From: Streptomyces sp. NBC_00287
Lineage (GTDB): Bacteria > Actinomycetota > Actinomycetes > Streptomycetales > Streptomycetaceae
DNA: 64,000 nt
Assembly: GCF_036173105.1 (NCBI RefSeq)
Contig: NZ_CP108053.1
Span: forward strand, 2,418,001-2,482,000
Direction of reading: 5' to 3'
Part shown: in pieces, positions 24,406-32,259 of the stretch
How the letters are laid out: each line of letters begins with the position of its first letter
How positions within the stretch are numbered: the first letter of the stretch is position 1
Made by a program: the position numbers and the translations under genes
Notes under the pieces: generated by a model
Databases searched by the model: none
Told to the model about the DNA's origin: nothing
Seen by the model: the letters and a program-made list of their open reading frames with translations, nothing else

Positions 24406-25382
24406 TGCGCGAAGGCGCACACCCGGGGCGGATCGCCGCATACCCGGCACAAAACCTGTCTCCCGAGGCCACGCAGGGCCCACGACGCCCCTTTCGTGAC
24501 ACCGCCGGGGACGGGTTTGGACGGAAGAGTACGACGAGGGAGCCGATCATCCAAGAGCCTGTATCCAACGAGGCCGCGTCCGGGTCGGAAGCCGAGCCGG
24601 AGGCCACTCGGCGTGCCGCCGACGTCGCGGAGAGTTCCCGGGCCAACCGGGGCTGGTGGGACCGCAACGCGGACGAGTACCAGGTCGAGCACGGCACCTT
24701 CCTCGGCGACGACCGCTTCGTCTGGGGCCCCGAGGGCCTGGACGAGGTGGAGGCGGAGCTGCTCGGCCCACCGGAGGAACTGAAGGGCAAGGACGTCCTG
24801 GAGATCGGGGCCGGCGCGGCCCAGTGCTCGCGCTGGCTGGCCGCGCAGGGCGCCCGCCCGGTCGCCCTGGACCTCTCCCACCGCCAGCTCCAGCACGCGC
24901 TGCGGATCGGCGGCTCCTTCCCCCTGGTCTGCGCCGACGCGGGCGCCCTCCCCTTCGCCGACGCCACCTTCGACCTGGCCTGCTCGGCGTACGGGGCGCT
25001 GCCCTTCGTCGCCGACCCGGTACTGGTGCTGCGTGAGGTGCGCCGGGTGCTGCGCCCGGGCGGCCGTTTCGTCTTCTCCGTCACCCACCCCATCCGCTGG
25101 GCGTTCCCCGACGAGCCCGGCCCCGAGGGCCTCTCGATCTCCGCCTCCTACTTCGACCGCACGCCGTACGTCGAGCAGGACGAGGAGGGCCGCGCGGTGT
25201 ACGTCGAGCACCACCGCACGATCGGCGACCGCGTCCGGGACATCGTGGCGGCGGACCTGCGCCTGGTCGACCTGGTGGAGCCGGAGTGGCCGGCCTGGAA
25301 CACCGCGGAGTGGGGCGGCTGGTCCCCGCTGCGCGGAAACCTGATCCCGGGCACGGCGATCTTCGTCTGCGTACGAGACTGA
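24405..25382 (+). CDS. Class I SAM-dependent methyltransferase
   Basis: The conserved part begins about position 24610 ('ADVAESSRANRGWWDRNADEYQVEHGTFLGDDRFVWGPEGL'). The SAM-binding motif is VLEIGAGAAQCSRWLA, followed by 'PVALDLSHRQL' (motif II Asp), 'LPFADATFDLACSAYGALPFV' and 'LREVRRVLRPGGRFVFSVTHP'. It is a cytoplasmic small-molecule-type methyltransferase; the substrate is unknown. The start is uncertain: ATG 24405 is in frame but lies inside the rpsA promoter. The first ~60 residues from it do not look like protein. No ATG, GTG or TTG occurs in frame between it and the conserved region, although GAGGGAG stands just before two ATC codons at 24546-24551. It is followed by hrpB after four bp. 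Confidence 0.88.
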   Translation: MREGAHPGRIAAYPAQNLSPEATQGPRRPFRDTAGDGFGRKSTTREPIIQEPVSNEAASGSEAEPEATRRAADVAESSRANRGWWDRNADEYQVEHGTFLGDDRFVWGPEGLDEVEAELLGPPEELKGKDVLEIGAGAAQCSRWLAAQGARPVALDLSHRQLQHALRIGGSFPLVCADAGALPFADATFDLACSAYGALPFVADPVLVLREVRRVLRPGGRFVFSVTHPIRWAFPDEPGPEGLSISASYFDRTPYVEQDEEGRAVYVEHHRTIGDRVRDIVAADLRLVDLVEPEWPAWNTAEWGGWSPLRGNLIPGTAIFVCVRD

Positions 25383-25386
25383 GTGC

Positions 25387-27864
25387 GTGATCCGTTACGA
25401 CGCCCTGGACGCCCTTCCCGTACGCGGTGCCCTGCCCTCTCTGACCGACGCCCTGGAGGCGCACGGCACCGCCGTCCTCGTCGCCCCGCCCGGCACCGGC
25501 AAGACGACCCTCGTCCCGCTGGCGCTGGCGGGGCTGCTCGGGGAAGGGCCCGCCCGGCGGGTCGTCGTCGCGGAGCCGCGCCGTATCGCCGCCCGCGCCG
25601 CCGCCCGGCGGATGGCGTGGCTGCTCGGCGAGAAGGTGGGCGAGAGCGTCGGCTACACCGTGCGCGGGGAGCGGGTCGTCGGACGGCACGCACGCGTGGA
25701 GGTCGTCACGACGGGTGTGCTCTTGCAGCGCCTCCAGCGCGACCAGGAGCTCGCGGGTGTGGACGTCGTGGTCCTGGACGAGTGCCACGAGCGGCATCTG
25801 GACGCGGACACGACGGCGGCCTTCCTGTGGGACGTACGGCAGGCGCTGCGGCCGGAGCTGCGGCTGGTGGCCGCGTCGGCGACGACGGACGCGGAGGGCT
25901 GGGCCCGGCTGCTGGGCGGCGCGCCGGTGGTCGAGGCGGAGGGCGTCTCGTATCCGGTGGAGGTGGTGTGGGCGCCGCCTGCCCGTCCGGTACGGCCGCC
26001 GCACGGGATGCGCGTCGACCCGGCGCTGCTGACGCATGTGGCGTCGGTGGTGCGGCGGGCGCTGGCCGAGCGGGAGGGGGACGTGCTGTGTTTCCTGCCC
26101 GGTGTAGGGGAGATCGCGAGGGTGGCCGGACAGCTCGGCGACCTGGGCGGTGTGGAGGTGCTCCAGGTGCACGGTCGCGCCCCGGCGGCGGTGCAGGACG
26201 CGGTGCTGGCTCCTGCGGAGGGGCGCCGGGTGGTCCTGGCAACCTCCGTGGCCGAGTCCTCTCTTACGGTCCCCGGGGTCCGGGTGGTGGTCGACTCCGG
26301 GTTGGCGCGGGAACCGCGCGTCGACCACGCGCGCGGGCTGAGCGCGCTGACGACGGTACGAGCCTCGCAGGCGGCGGGCCGTCAGCGGGCGGGCCGGGCC
26401 GGGCGGGAGGCGCCGGGTGCGGTGTACCGCTGCTGGGCGGAGGCGGAGGACACGCGGCTGCCGCGCTTCCCCTCACCGGAGATCAAGGTGGCGGATCTGA
26501 CGGCGTTCGCGTTGCAGACGGCGTGCTGGGGAGATCCGTCAGCCGCCGGTCTTGCGCTGCTGGATCCACCGCCCGCGGGCGCGATGGCGGCAGCACGTGC
26601 GGTGCTGTCGGCGATCGGGGCGGTCGACGCGTCCGGGCACGCCACCGAGCGGGGAGTGCGGCTGGCCGGACTCGGACTCCACCCCCGCCTGGGACGGGCG
26701 CTGCTCGACACCTCCGGCGCCGGAGCCGAGGTGGTGGCGCTGCTGTCCGAGGAGGCACCGCGGGAGTACGGGGACGACCTGGCGGCTGCTCTGCGGGCCG
26801 CCCGGCGTGGGGGTGACGCCTACTCGGGGCGATGGCGGGCGGAGGTACAGCGGCTCAGGAGTGTCGGCGGGGAGTCGGGCGCCGGAGAGGGGGATGACGC
26901 CCTGGCCGGAGCCGTGGCCGCGCTCGCCTTCCCCGAGCGTGTGGGCAAGGTCGAGGGCGGATCGGTGCTCATGGCGTCCGGTACCCGGGCCGAGCTGCGC
27001 GAGGGCTCTCCGTTGCGCGGGGCGCCCTGGCTCGCGGTGGCAGTGGCGGACCGTCCGGTGGGCAAGGGCCACGCGCGTGTGCAGCTCGCCGCGGTGGTCG
27101 ACGAGGAGACAGCTCGCTCGGCCGCCGCTCCTCTGTATACGGAGGGCGAGGAGGTCCATTGGGCCGACGGGGACGTGGTCGCGCGCCGGGTGGAACGCCT
27201 GGGCGCGATCGAACTGACGGTACGGCCCTTGCGCGACGCCGACCCCGCCCTCGTACGCGAGGCCCTTGTGGACGGACTGCGACAGGAGGGGCTCGGCGTG
27301 CTGCGGTGGTCGCCGGACGCGCTCGTCCTACGACAGCGGCTGGCGTTTCTCCATCTGCACCTGGGCGACCCATGGCCCGACGTCTCCGACGATGCTCTGC
27401 ACGCGCGCGTGGAGGAGTGGCTGGAGCCGGAGCTGAGCCGCGCGAGGCGGCGGAGCGATCTCGGACGGATCAGTGCCGGGGAGGGTCTTGGCCGGCTGCT
27501 GCCGTGGGCCTCGGGTGAGGCTGCACGCCTGGACGAGCTGGCGCCCGAGCGTCTCGCCGTGCCGAGTGGGTCCAGAATCCGGATCGACTACACGAACCCC
27601 GAACAGCCCGTCCTCGCCGTGAAGTTGCAGGAGATGTTCGGCCTGCACGAGTCGCCGTCCCTCGCCGGGGTGCCCGTCCTCGTCCACCTGCTCTCCCCCG
27701 CCGGCCGGCCCGCCGCCGTCACCGCCGACCTCGCCTCCTTCTGGAAGGCCGGCTACAAGGGCGTACGAGCGGAGTTGCGCGGCCGTTATCCGAAGCATCC
27801 GTGGCCCGAGGACCCCGCCACCGCCGAGCCGACCCGGTACACGACCGCGCGGCTCAGGCGTTGA
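25387..27864 (+). CDS. hrpB: ATP-dependent RNA helicase HrpB
   Basis: 825 residues, the full HrpB length. Motif I is APPGTGKTTLVPL, Ia 'VAEPRRIAARAAARRMA', motif II DECH in 'VVLDECHERHLDAD', motif III 'ASATTD', and motif VI 'QRAGRAGREAPGAVYRCW'. The helicase-associated HA2 region and the C-terminal HrpB domain ('LFGLHESPSL...VLVHLLSPAGRPAAVTADLASFWKAGYKGVRAELRGRYPKHPWPEDP'-like end) follow. DEAH-box proteins of this group unwind RNA; the role of HrpB in most bacteria is not known. The GTG start lies four bp after the methyltransferase stop, so the two are likely co-transcribed. Its end overlaps the convergent DUF3068 gene by 11 bp. Confidence 0.95.
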   Translation: MIRYDALDALPVRGALPSLTDALEAHGTAVLVAPPGTGKTTLVPLALAGLLGEGPARRVVVAEPRRIAARAAARRMAWLLGEKVGESVGYTVRGERVVGRHARVEVVTTGVLLQRLQRDQELAGVDVVVLDECHERHLDADTTAAFLWDVRQALRPELRLVAASATTDAEGWARLLGGAPVVEAEGVSYPVEVVWAPPARPVRPPHGMRVDPALLTHVASVVRRALAEREGDVLCFLPGVGEIARVAGQLGDLGGVEVLQVHGRAPAAVQDAVLAPAEGRRVVLATSVAESSLTVPGVRVVVDSGLAREPRVDHARGLSALTTVRASQAAGRQRAGRAGREAPGAVYRCWAEAEDTRLPRFPSPEIKVADLTAFALQTACWGDPSAAGLALLDPPPAGAMAAARAVLSAIGAVDASGHATERGVRLAGLGLHPRLGRALLDTSGAGAEVVALLSEEAPREYGDDLAAALRAARRGGDAYSGRWRAEVQRLRSVGGESGAGEGDDALAGAVAALAFPERVGKVEGGSVLMASGTRAELREGSPLRGAPWLAVAVADRPVGKGHARVQLAAVVDEETARSAAAPLYTEGEEVHWADGDVVARRVERLGAIELTVRPLRDADPALVREALVDGLRQEGLGVLRWSPDALVLRQRLAFLHLHLGDPWPDVSDDALHARVEEWLEPELSRARRRSDLGRISAGEGLGRLLPWASGEAARLDELAPERLAVPSGSRIRIDYTNPEQPVLAVKLQEMFGLHESPSLAGVPVLVHLLSPAGRPAAVTADLASFWKAGYKGVRAELRGRYPKHPWPEDPATAEPTRYTTARLRR

Positions 27865-28846
27865 CCGGCTCCGGTTCGACCGTCTCCTCCGGGGCCGGAT
27901 CCGCCGGGCGGCGGCTGCGGGCCTCCAAGTAGAGGGAGAGGGACAGCAGGAGGATGCCGAGGGTCAGGAAGCCCCACGGGAGGTACGACGTCATCAGCAG
28001 GACCAGGGTGCGGTTGGACTTGACCAGGTCGACCGTGTAGTCGATGTAGTCCTCGCGCATCTTGACGTGCCCGGCGAACGCCGTGACCTTGTCGCGGTCG
28101 CCCAGGAGGGTGCCGCCGCGCAGCTCCTCCTTGTGGATCTCCTCGCCGTAGACGGGGGCGCCGGTGAGGGGCTCGATCCAGAACTTGCGGACCGTGGTGT
28201 ACCAGCGGGTGGTGCCGGTCTCGTCGAGGGACTCCGCCGTCACACCGCCGACGGGCAGCTTCTTGGGGTACGGCACTTTCGTCCACGGGATGGTCTGCTC
28301 GAAGTAGTAGACCTCGACGCCACGGAAGTCCTCGGTGCCCTTGTAGTGGATGGGCGCGGAGGTGCGGGTCTGGGCGTCGAAGTACTCGTAGGACCGTTTC
28401 TCCGTCAGGAACGGCCACTTGAACTCGATGCCCTCGCGGCGCACGGGGTCGCCGTCGACCATCTCGCCCGTGGCGTGGACGGGTTCCTGGGTGTGGGCGT
28501 CGAAGATATAGCGCTCGGGGATCTGGGAGACCATCTTGCCGTCGGGGCCCTGCACATAGGAGAGGCCGTCCCAGACGACCACGTCCCGGCCCGCCGTCTT
28601 CTCGATCTTCTCGGAGGCCTCCACATTGCCCTTCAGGGTCTGCACGATGGTGACCTTGGAGACCTTCTTCGCCTTCATCGTGCCGTAGTCGAGAAGGGTG
28701 GCGTCCTTCGCCTCCAGGACCATGTCCTGGTACTGGTTCGCGGGGATCTTGGCCAGGCGCGGGAAGGCGTACCAGCGCAGCATCGGGGACAGCGCGGCGA
28801 AGAACACGGCGAAGGCGAGCAGGATCAGACTGGCCTTGCGGCGCAT
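27854..28846 (-). CDS. DUF3068 domain protein
   Basis: 330 residues. One N-terminal transmembrane segment or uncleaved signal (KASLILLAFAVFFAALSPMLRWY) and one near the C-terminus ('LPWGFLTLGILLLSLSLYLEA') bracket an extracellular domain of about 250 residues with 'YEYFDAQTRTSAPIHYKGTEDFRGVEVYYFEQTIPW' and 'RWYTTVRKFWIEPLTGAPVYGEEIHKEEL'. This is the DUF3068 (PorA-like) architecture seen across actinobacteria, with no settled function; envelope localisation is likely. It follows the SPW_0924-type gene by 21 bp in the same direction and is probably co-expressed with it. Confidence 0.9.
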   Translation of the reverse strand: MRRKASLILLAFAVFFAALSPMLRWYAFPRLAKIPANQYQDMVLEAKDATLLDYGTMKAKKVSKVTIVQTLKGNVEASEKIEKTAGRDVVVWDGLSYVQGPDGKMVSQIPERYIFDAHTQEPVHATGEMVDGDPVRREGIEFKWPFLTEKRSYEYFDAQTRTSAPIHYKGTEDFRGVEVYYFEQTIPWTKVPYPKKLPVGGVTAESLDETGTTRWYTTVRKFWIEPLTGAPVYGEEIHKEELRGGTLLGDRDKVTAFAGHVKMREDYIDYTVDLVKSNRTLVLLMTSYLPWGFLTLGILLLSLSLYLEARSRRPADPAPEETVEPEPVNA

Positions 28847-28867
28847 CTCGGCCTCCCTCCCGGGCGG

Positions 28868-29002
28868 TTACGGGTGTGATGGCACCGTCGTCAGCAGCGG
28901 CTCGGGGGAGGTCTCACCGGCCGGGGAGCCGAGCGCGGTGAGCGTGAAGACCAGGGCGAGCGCGACGGCGAGACCGGTCGCGGCGGCGATCAGGGCGCGC
29001 AC
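28868..29002 (-). CDS. SPW_0924-type small membrane protein
   Basis: 44 residues from GTG 29002, with GGGGAGG six bases upstream. A single hydrophobic helix (LIAAATGLAVALALVFTLTAL) is followed by the short tail GSPAGETSPEPLLTTVPSHP, which matches the tiny Streptomyces family I know as SPW_0924. The function is unknown. It precedes the DUF3068 gene by 21 bp, so the pair may act together at the membrane. Confidence 0.8.
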   Translation of the reverse strand: MRALIAAATGLAVALALVFTLTALGSPAGETSPEPLLTTVPSHP

Positions 29003-29128
29003 GGTGCCTCCCCACGGAGCTGATACTTCGTCAGGTCCGGCACCGTAGCAACGGGCGGGCGAGATGAGAACACGTTGCACACGACGACGGCGCCCCTCCG
29101 CACTGGAGGGACGCCGCCTGGGCCGTAC

Positions 29129-30829
29129 TTATGCGCTGGGGCTCGCCGACGGGGTGGGCGACGACGACTCGGCCGCCGCCACGGTCAGTTCGACCGTCAG
29201 CGTCGCGCCGCCCGCGGTGTTGATACGGAGCAGGAAGGTGCCGGTGGTGTCGTCGGCGTACAGCTTCGGCAGCTTCAGCAGGCCGTCGGCGTCCGTCTCC
29301 AGGCCGGTCAGGGTGCGTACGGGCTTGCCCTCGGCGTCCTTGAAGTAGGGGCCCTTGTCGTTCTCGGCCGGGTCGTCCGCCGACTTGATCAGGGTGGCGG
29401 TGGCCGCGACTCCATCGGCGACGGCGCCCTTGTAGGTGGCCTTCACCTCCACCTGGTCGGCGAACTCGCCGCCCGGGATGCAGGTCAGGGCCGCCTCGCC
29501 GGTCCGGGCGAGGGTGTCGGCGGCGCGTTCGGTGACCGTGGCCGTGTAGTCGAGGCCGGGCACCGAGCGGCCCACTACGGTCGCCCGGACGATGAACTCG
29601 CCGGTCTCCTCGCCCGCCTGGAGCGCGGGAGCCACGGCCGTACCGCTGCTGTTGGTGAGGGCGGTGGCGTACTTCTCGCCGCCGGTGAAGGTGGTGTCGG
29701 TGTCGCCGACGATGGTGAAGCGGATCCGCACCTTGCCGACGCCCTTGCCGGCCGAGGTCTCGGCACGGGTGCTGATCTTCTCCCCGAAGGCGTCGCCCGC
29801 CATCGCCGTGAGCTTGGCGGTCTCGGCGTCCTCCAGGCGGTCCACCGTGTCGGTGGGCGTCTGTGGAGTCGTCGGAGGCGTCGTGGGCGGGGGTGTGGAA
29901 GGCGGCGTGCTCGGCGGCGGCGTCGTCTGCGGGGACGTGGTGGGCGGCGTCGTGCTCGGCGGCTGGGAGGCCGGGGGCGACGGCTGGGTCCGGGCGCCGT
30001 CGCCGTCGTCGCTGCGGTCCTCGGGGACGGTGCCGGTGCCGTCGGGGATCTCGTCGACGCCCTTGCGGTAGTGCTCCAGCCACGCCAGGACGGTGTTCAG
30101 GTAGTCCGTCGAGTTGTTGTAGCTGAGTATCGCGCTCTTGAGGTCCGACGGGTCGGACAGGTCCCAGTCGAAGCGGCACAGGTAGTGGCCCGCGGAGAGC
30201 GCGGCGTCGTAGACGTTGTTGGGGTCCTTCTCGCCGTCGCCGTTGCCGTCGCGGCCCGCCCACTCCCAGGTGGACGGGATGAACTGCATCGGCCCCACAG
30301 CACGGTCGTACGAGCTGTCCCCGTCGTAGGCGCCGCCGTCGGTGTCGCTGATGTTCGCGAAGCCGACGCCGTTGAGTTGCGGGCCGAGGATCGGGGAGGT
30401 CGTGGTGCCGTCGGCGTTCACCCGGCCGCCGCGCGCGTGGCCGGACTCGACGTGGCCGATGGCGGCGAGCAGCTCCCAGGGGAGGTTGCAGCCGGGCTTG
30501 GAGTCCTGGAGCGAGGCGGCGGCCTGCTTGTAGGCGTCCAGAACGGTCGCGGGTATCCCGGACTCGGAGTCCGTGGTGTCCGTTCCGCCCGCGCTCGGCG
30601 AGGGCTTGGGGCTGTCGAGGGGCGGCAGGTCCGTGTAGTACGGCGAGTTGCCGGTCGCGCTGTCGTCGGCGGCGTCGGGTGTGGGCTGGGCGTCGGAGGT
30701 GCTCCGTCTGCCCTGGTCGTCGACCGTCACTCCGGGAGCCTGGGAGCCGGACAGCGCCGCGACCGCGAGTGCGGCCACGGCGGCGGTGGCCGCACCCTTG
30801 TACAGCCTCCTGCCGAATTGCGCCGACAT
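29129..30829 (-). CDS. Secreted lytic transglycosylase-like protein (SLT domain)
   Basis: 566 residues from ATG 30829, with GGGAGGGG upstream. Residues 1-30 are a signal peptide (RRLYKGAATAAVAALAVAALSGS). Residues about 95-265 are an SLT-type domain: 'PWELLAAIGHVESGHARGG' has the catalytic Glu, then 'GPMQFIPSTWEWAGRDGNGDGEKDPNNVYDAALSAGHYLC'. A Pro/Thr linker (PPSTTPPTTSPQTTPPPSTP and on) joins this to a beta-rich C-terminal region of ~200 residues with Ig-like features ('VKATYKGAVADGVAATATLI', 'LLRINTAGGATLTVELTV'). It probably cleaves or remodels peptidoglycan outside the membrane. The 284-bp upstream gap shows only a promoter-length spacer to the divergent DUF4184 gene. Confidence 0.9.
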   Translation of the reverse strand: MSAQFGRRLYKGAATAAVAALAVAALSGSQAPGVTVDDQGRRSTSDAQPTPDAADDSATGNSPYYTDLPPLDSPKPSPSAGGTDTTDSESGIPATVLDAYKQAAASLQDSKPGCNLPWELLAAIGHVESGHARGGRVNADGTTTSPILGPQLNGVGFANISDTDGGAYDGDSSYDRAVGPMQFIPSTWEWAGRDGNGDGEKDPNNVYDAALSAGHYLCRFDWDLSDPSDLKSAILSYNNSTDYLNTVLAWLEHYRKGVDEIPDGTGTVPEDRSDDGDGARTQPSPPASQPPSTTPPTTSPQTTPPPSTPPSTPPPTTPPTTPQTPTDTVDRLEDAETAKLTAMAGDAFGEKISTRAETSAGKGVGKVRIRFTIVGDTDTTFTGGEKYATALTNSSGTAVAPALQAGEETGEFIVRATVVGRSVPGLDYTATVTERAADTLARTGEAALTCIPGGEFADQVEVKATYKGAVADGVAATATLIKSADDPAENDKGPYFKDAEGKPVRTLTGLETDADGLLKLPKLYADDTTGTFLLRINTAGGATLTVELTVAAAESSSPTPSASPSA

Positions 30830-31113
30830 AGAGTGAACCCCTCCCGTGGACGCCCGAGCGCCCGTCTCTGTCTGTCCCGTCGCCCTGTTGTGACGAACGA
30901 CCCGCCGTGGCGGTTGCGCTCGTGCGCCCGTTCGGTGACGGGCCCGCGAGCATCCGTCCGTTTTTGTTCGTACGTCGACCGCGCTCCCCGCGCGCCAACC
31001 CAAGTGACCCTACGACAACTTCCGCGCCTCGGGCACCCGTTCGCGTCCGATATTCACCAGTTGGCCATGCGTGATACTGGGCGGGTCGATCACAGCCCCA
31101 GCGAGGAGCGTCG

Positions 31114-31968
31114 GTGCCGTTCACCCTGAGCCATGCGGCGGCCGTGCTGCCCGCCGTGCGCACCGACGGAACGGGCCGGGGCCGGCTGGTACCGGTCGTC
31201 CTCGTGGCGGGGTCGTTCGGTCCCGACATGACCTACTACGCGGCCAGCGCCGTGCCCGGCGCGATGGAGTTCGGTGACGTCACGCACTCCTTCGCGGGCG
31301 TATTCACGGTGGATGTGGCCATCACCTGGGCGTTGGTGGGGCTGTGGCTGCTGGTGCGCGAGCCGTTGGTGGCGCTGTTGCCGCCCGCTCGGCAGGGCCG
31401 TATGTCCGCGCTGCTGCGCTGCGGTGCGCCACGCGCGCGTGTGCGGGCGGATCTGCTGCTGTGGTGGTACGTCTCCGCGGTCCTCGGTGCGCTCACCCAT
31501 GTCGTGTGGGACGCGTTCACGCATCTCGACCGGTGGGGGATGCGGCTGTTCCCCGTCCTCGGGGAGTCGTTCGCGGGGTCCCCCTTGTACTGGTATCTGC
31601 AGTACGGCGGTTCGGCGGTGGCGGCGGTCGCCATCGCGGGGTTCTTGGTGGTCGCGCTACGGCGGATTCCGGTGGGGGTCTCGCCGGTCGGGGTGCCGGT
31701 GCTGTCCTCGCGGGACCGGTGGGTGGCGTGGGCCGTGCTCTTCGGTTGCGCGACGGTGTTCGCGGTGCTGCGGGCGGTGCGGTGGTGGGCGTACTGGGGG
31801 TCTCGTGCGAAGCCCTGGGAGCTGATTCCGACCCTGTGTTTCGGGGCGGGGGCCGGGCTGGTGCTGGGGGTGCTGGTGTACGCCGTGGGGGTCAGGGTGT
31901 GGCGTCCTGTGCCGGGGTCGCTGTCCGCGTCGGTGTCGGCCTCCGGCGAGGAACCCGTATTGCGGTGA
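31114..31968 (+). CDS. DUF4184 family membrane protein
   Basis: 284 residues with about six hydrophobic helices. The start 'MPFTLSHAAAVLPAVR' and 'VAGSFGPDMTYY' plus 'THSFAGVFTVDVAITWALVGLWLLVREPLVALLP' and 'GALTHVVWDAFTH' are the DUF4184 signatures. His and Asp residues in the motifs SHAA, GPD, THS and HVVWDAFTH recall metal-dependent membrane hydrolases such as the YdjM/phospholipase C-like group, but no activity is known. GTG 31114 follows GCGAGGAGC. Third-position G/T is frequent in the second half, giving slightly looser codon use than in the neighbouring genes. Confidence 0.88.
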   Translation: MPFTLSHAAAVLPAVRTDGTGRGRLVPVVLVAGSFGPDMTYYAASAVPGAMEFGDVTHSFAGVFTVDVAITWALVGLWLLVREPLVALLPPARQGRMSALLRCGAPRARVRADLLLWWYVSAVLGALTHVVWDAFTHLDRWGMRLFPVLGESFAGSPLYWYLQYGGSAVAAVAIAGFLVVALRRIPVGVSPVGVPVLSSRDRWVAWAVLFGCATVFAVLRAVRWWAYWGSRAKPWELIPTLCFGAGAGLVLGVLVYAVGVRVWRPVPGSLSASVSASGEEPVLR

Positions 31969-32166
31969 GCTCCGCCCATAGGAGGAGGGTTGCCGTCCGG
32001 TCGGTGGGGATGCGGGGGGTGCTGGCGTTTGCCGCGTGTGCCGTCCGGCGGTGGCGTATGTGTATGCCCATGCCCGCATCCTGACGGGCGCGGGTGGGTG
32101 GCGGCGTCTTTGCAGGGGCCACGCGAGTGATGGTTCCTTCGCGTCTGCCTGGTTGCTGTTGTTCTG

Positions 32167-32236
32167 GGGGCGCGGGTTCTCGGTGGCTGGTCGCGCCCAC
32201 GCGGCGAAGCCGCATATCGACACAGTCCCGCGCCCC
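32167..32236. repeat. Streptomyces-type intergenic inverted repeat downstream of polA
   Basis: GGGGCGCGGG (32167-32176) pairs with CCCGCGCCCC (32227-32236), enclosing an inner hairpin GCGGC-GAA-GCCGC (32201-32213). Near-identical elements are scattered between genes in many Streptomyces genomes. It lies in the 291-bp gap between the convergent DUF4184 and polA genes; the rest of the gap shows no gene. A terminator role is likely. Confidence 0.75.
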
Positions 32237-32259
32237 AGGTGTGCTGCAGTTCTGGAGTC

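Noticed and set aside
29830..29990. Possible CRISPR or repeat array in the Pro/Thr-coding stretch
   Set aside because: It is the degenerate coding sequence of a Pro/Thr linker in the lytic transglycosylase, without spacers of constant length.
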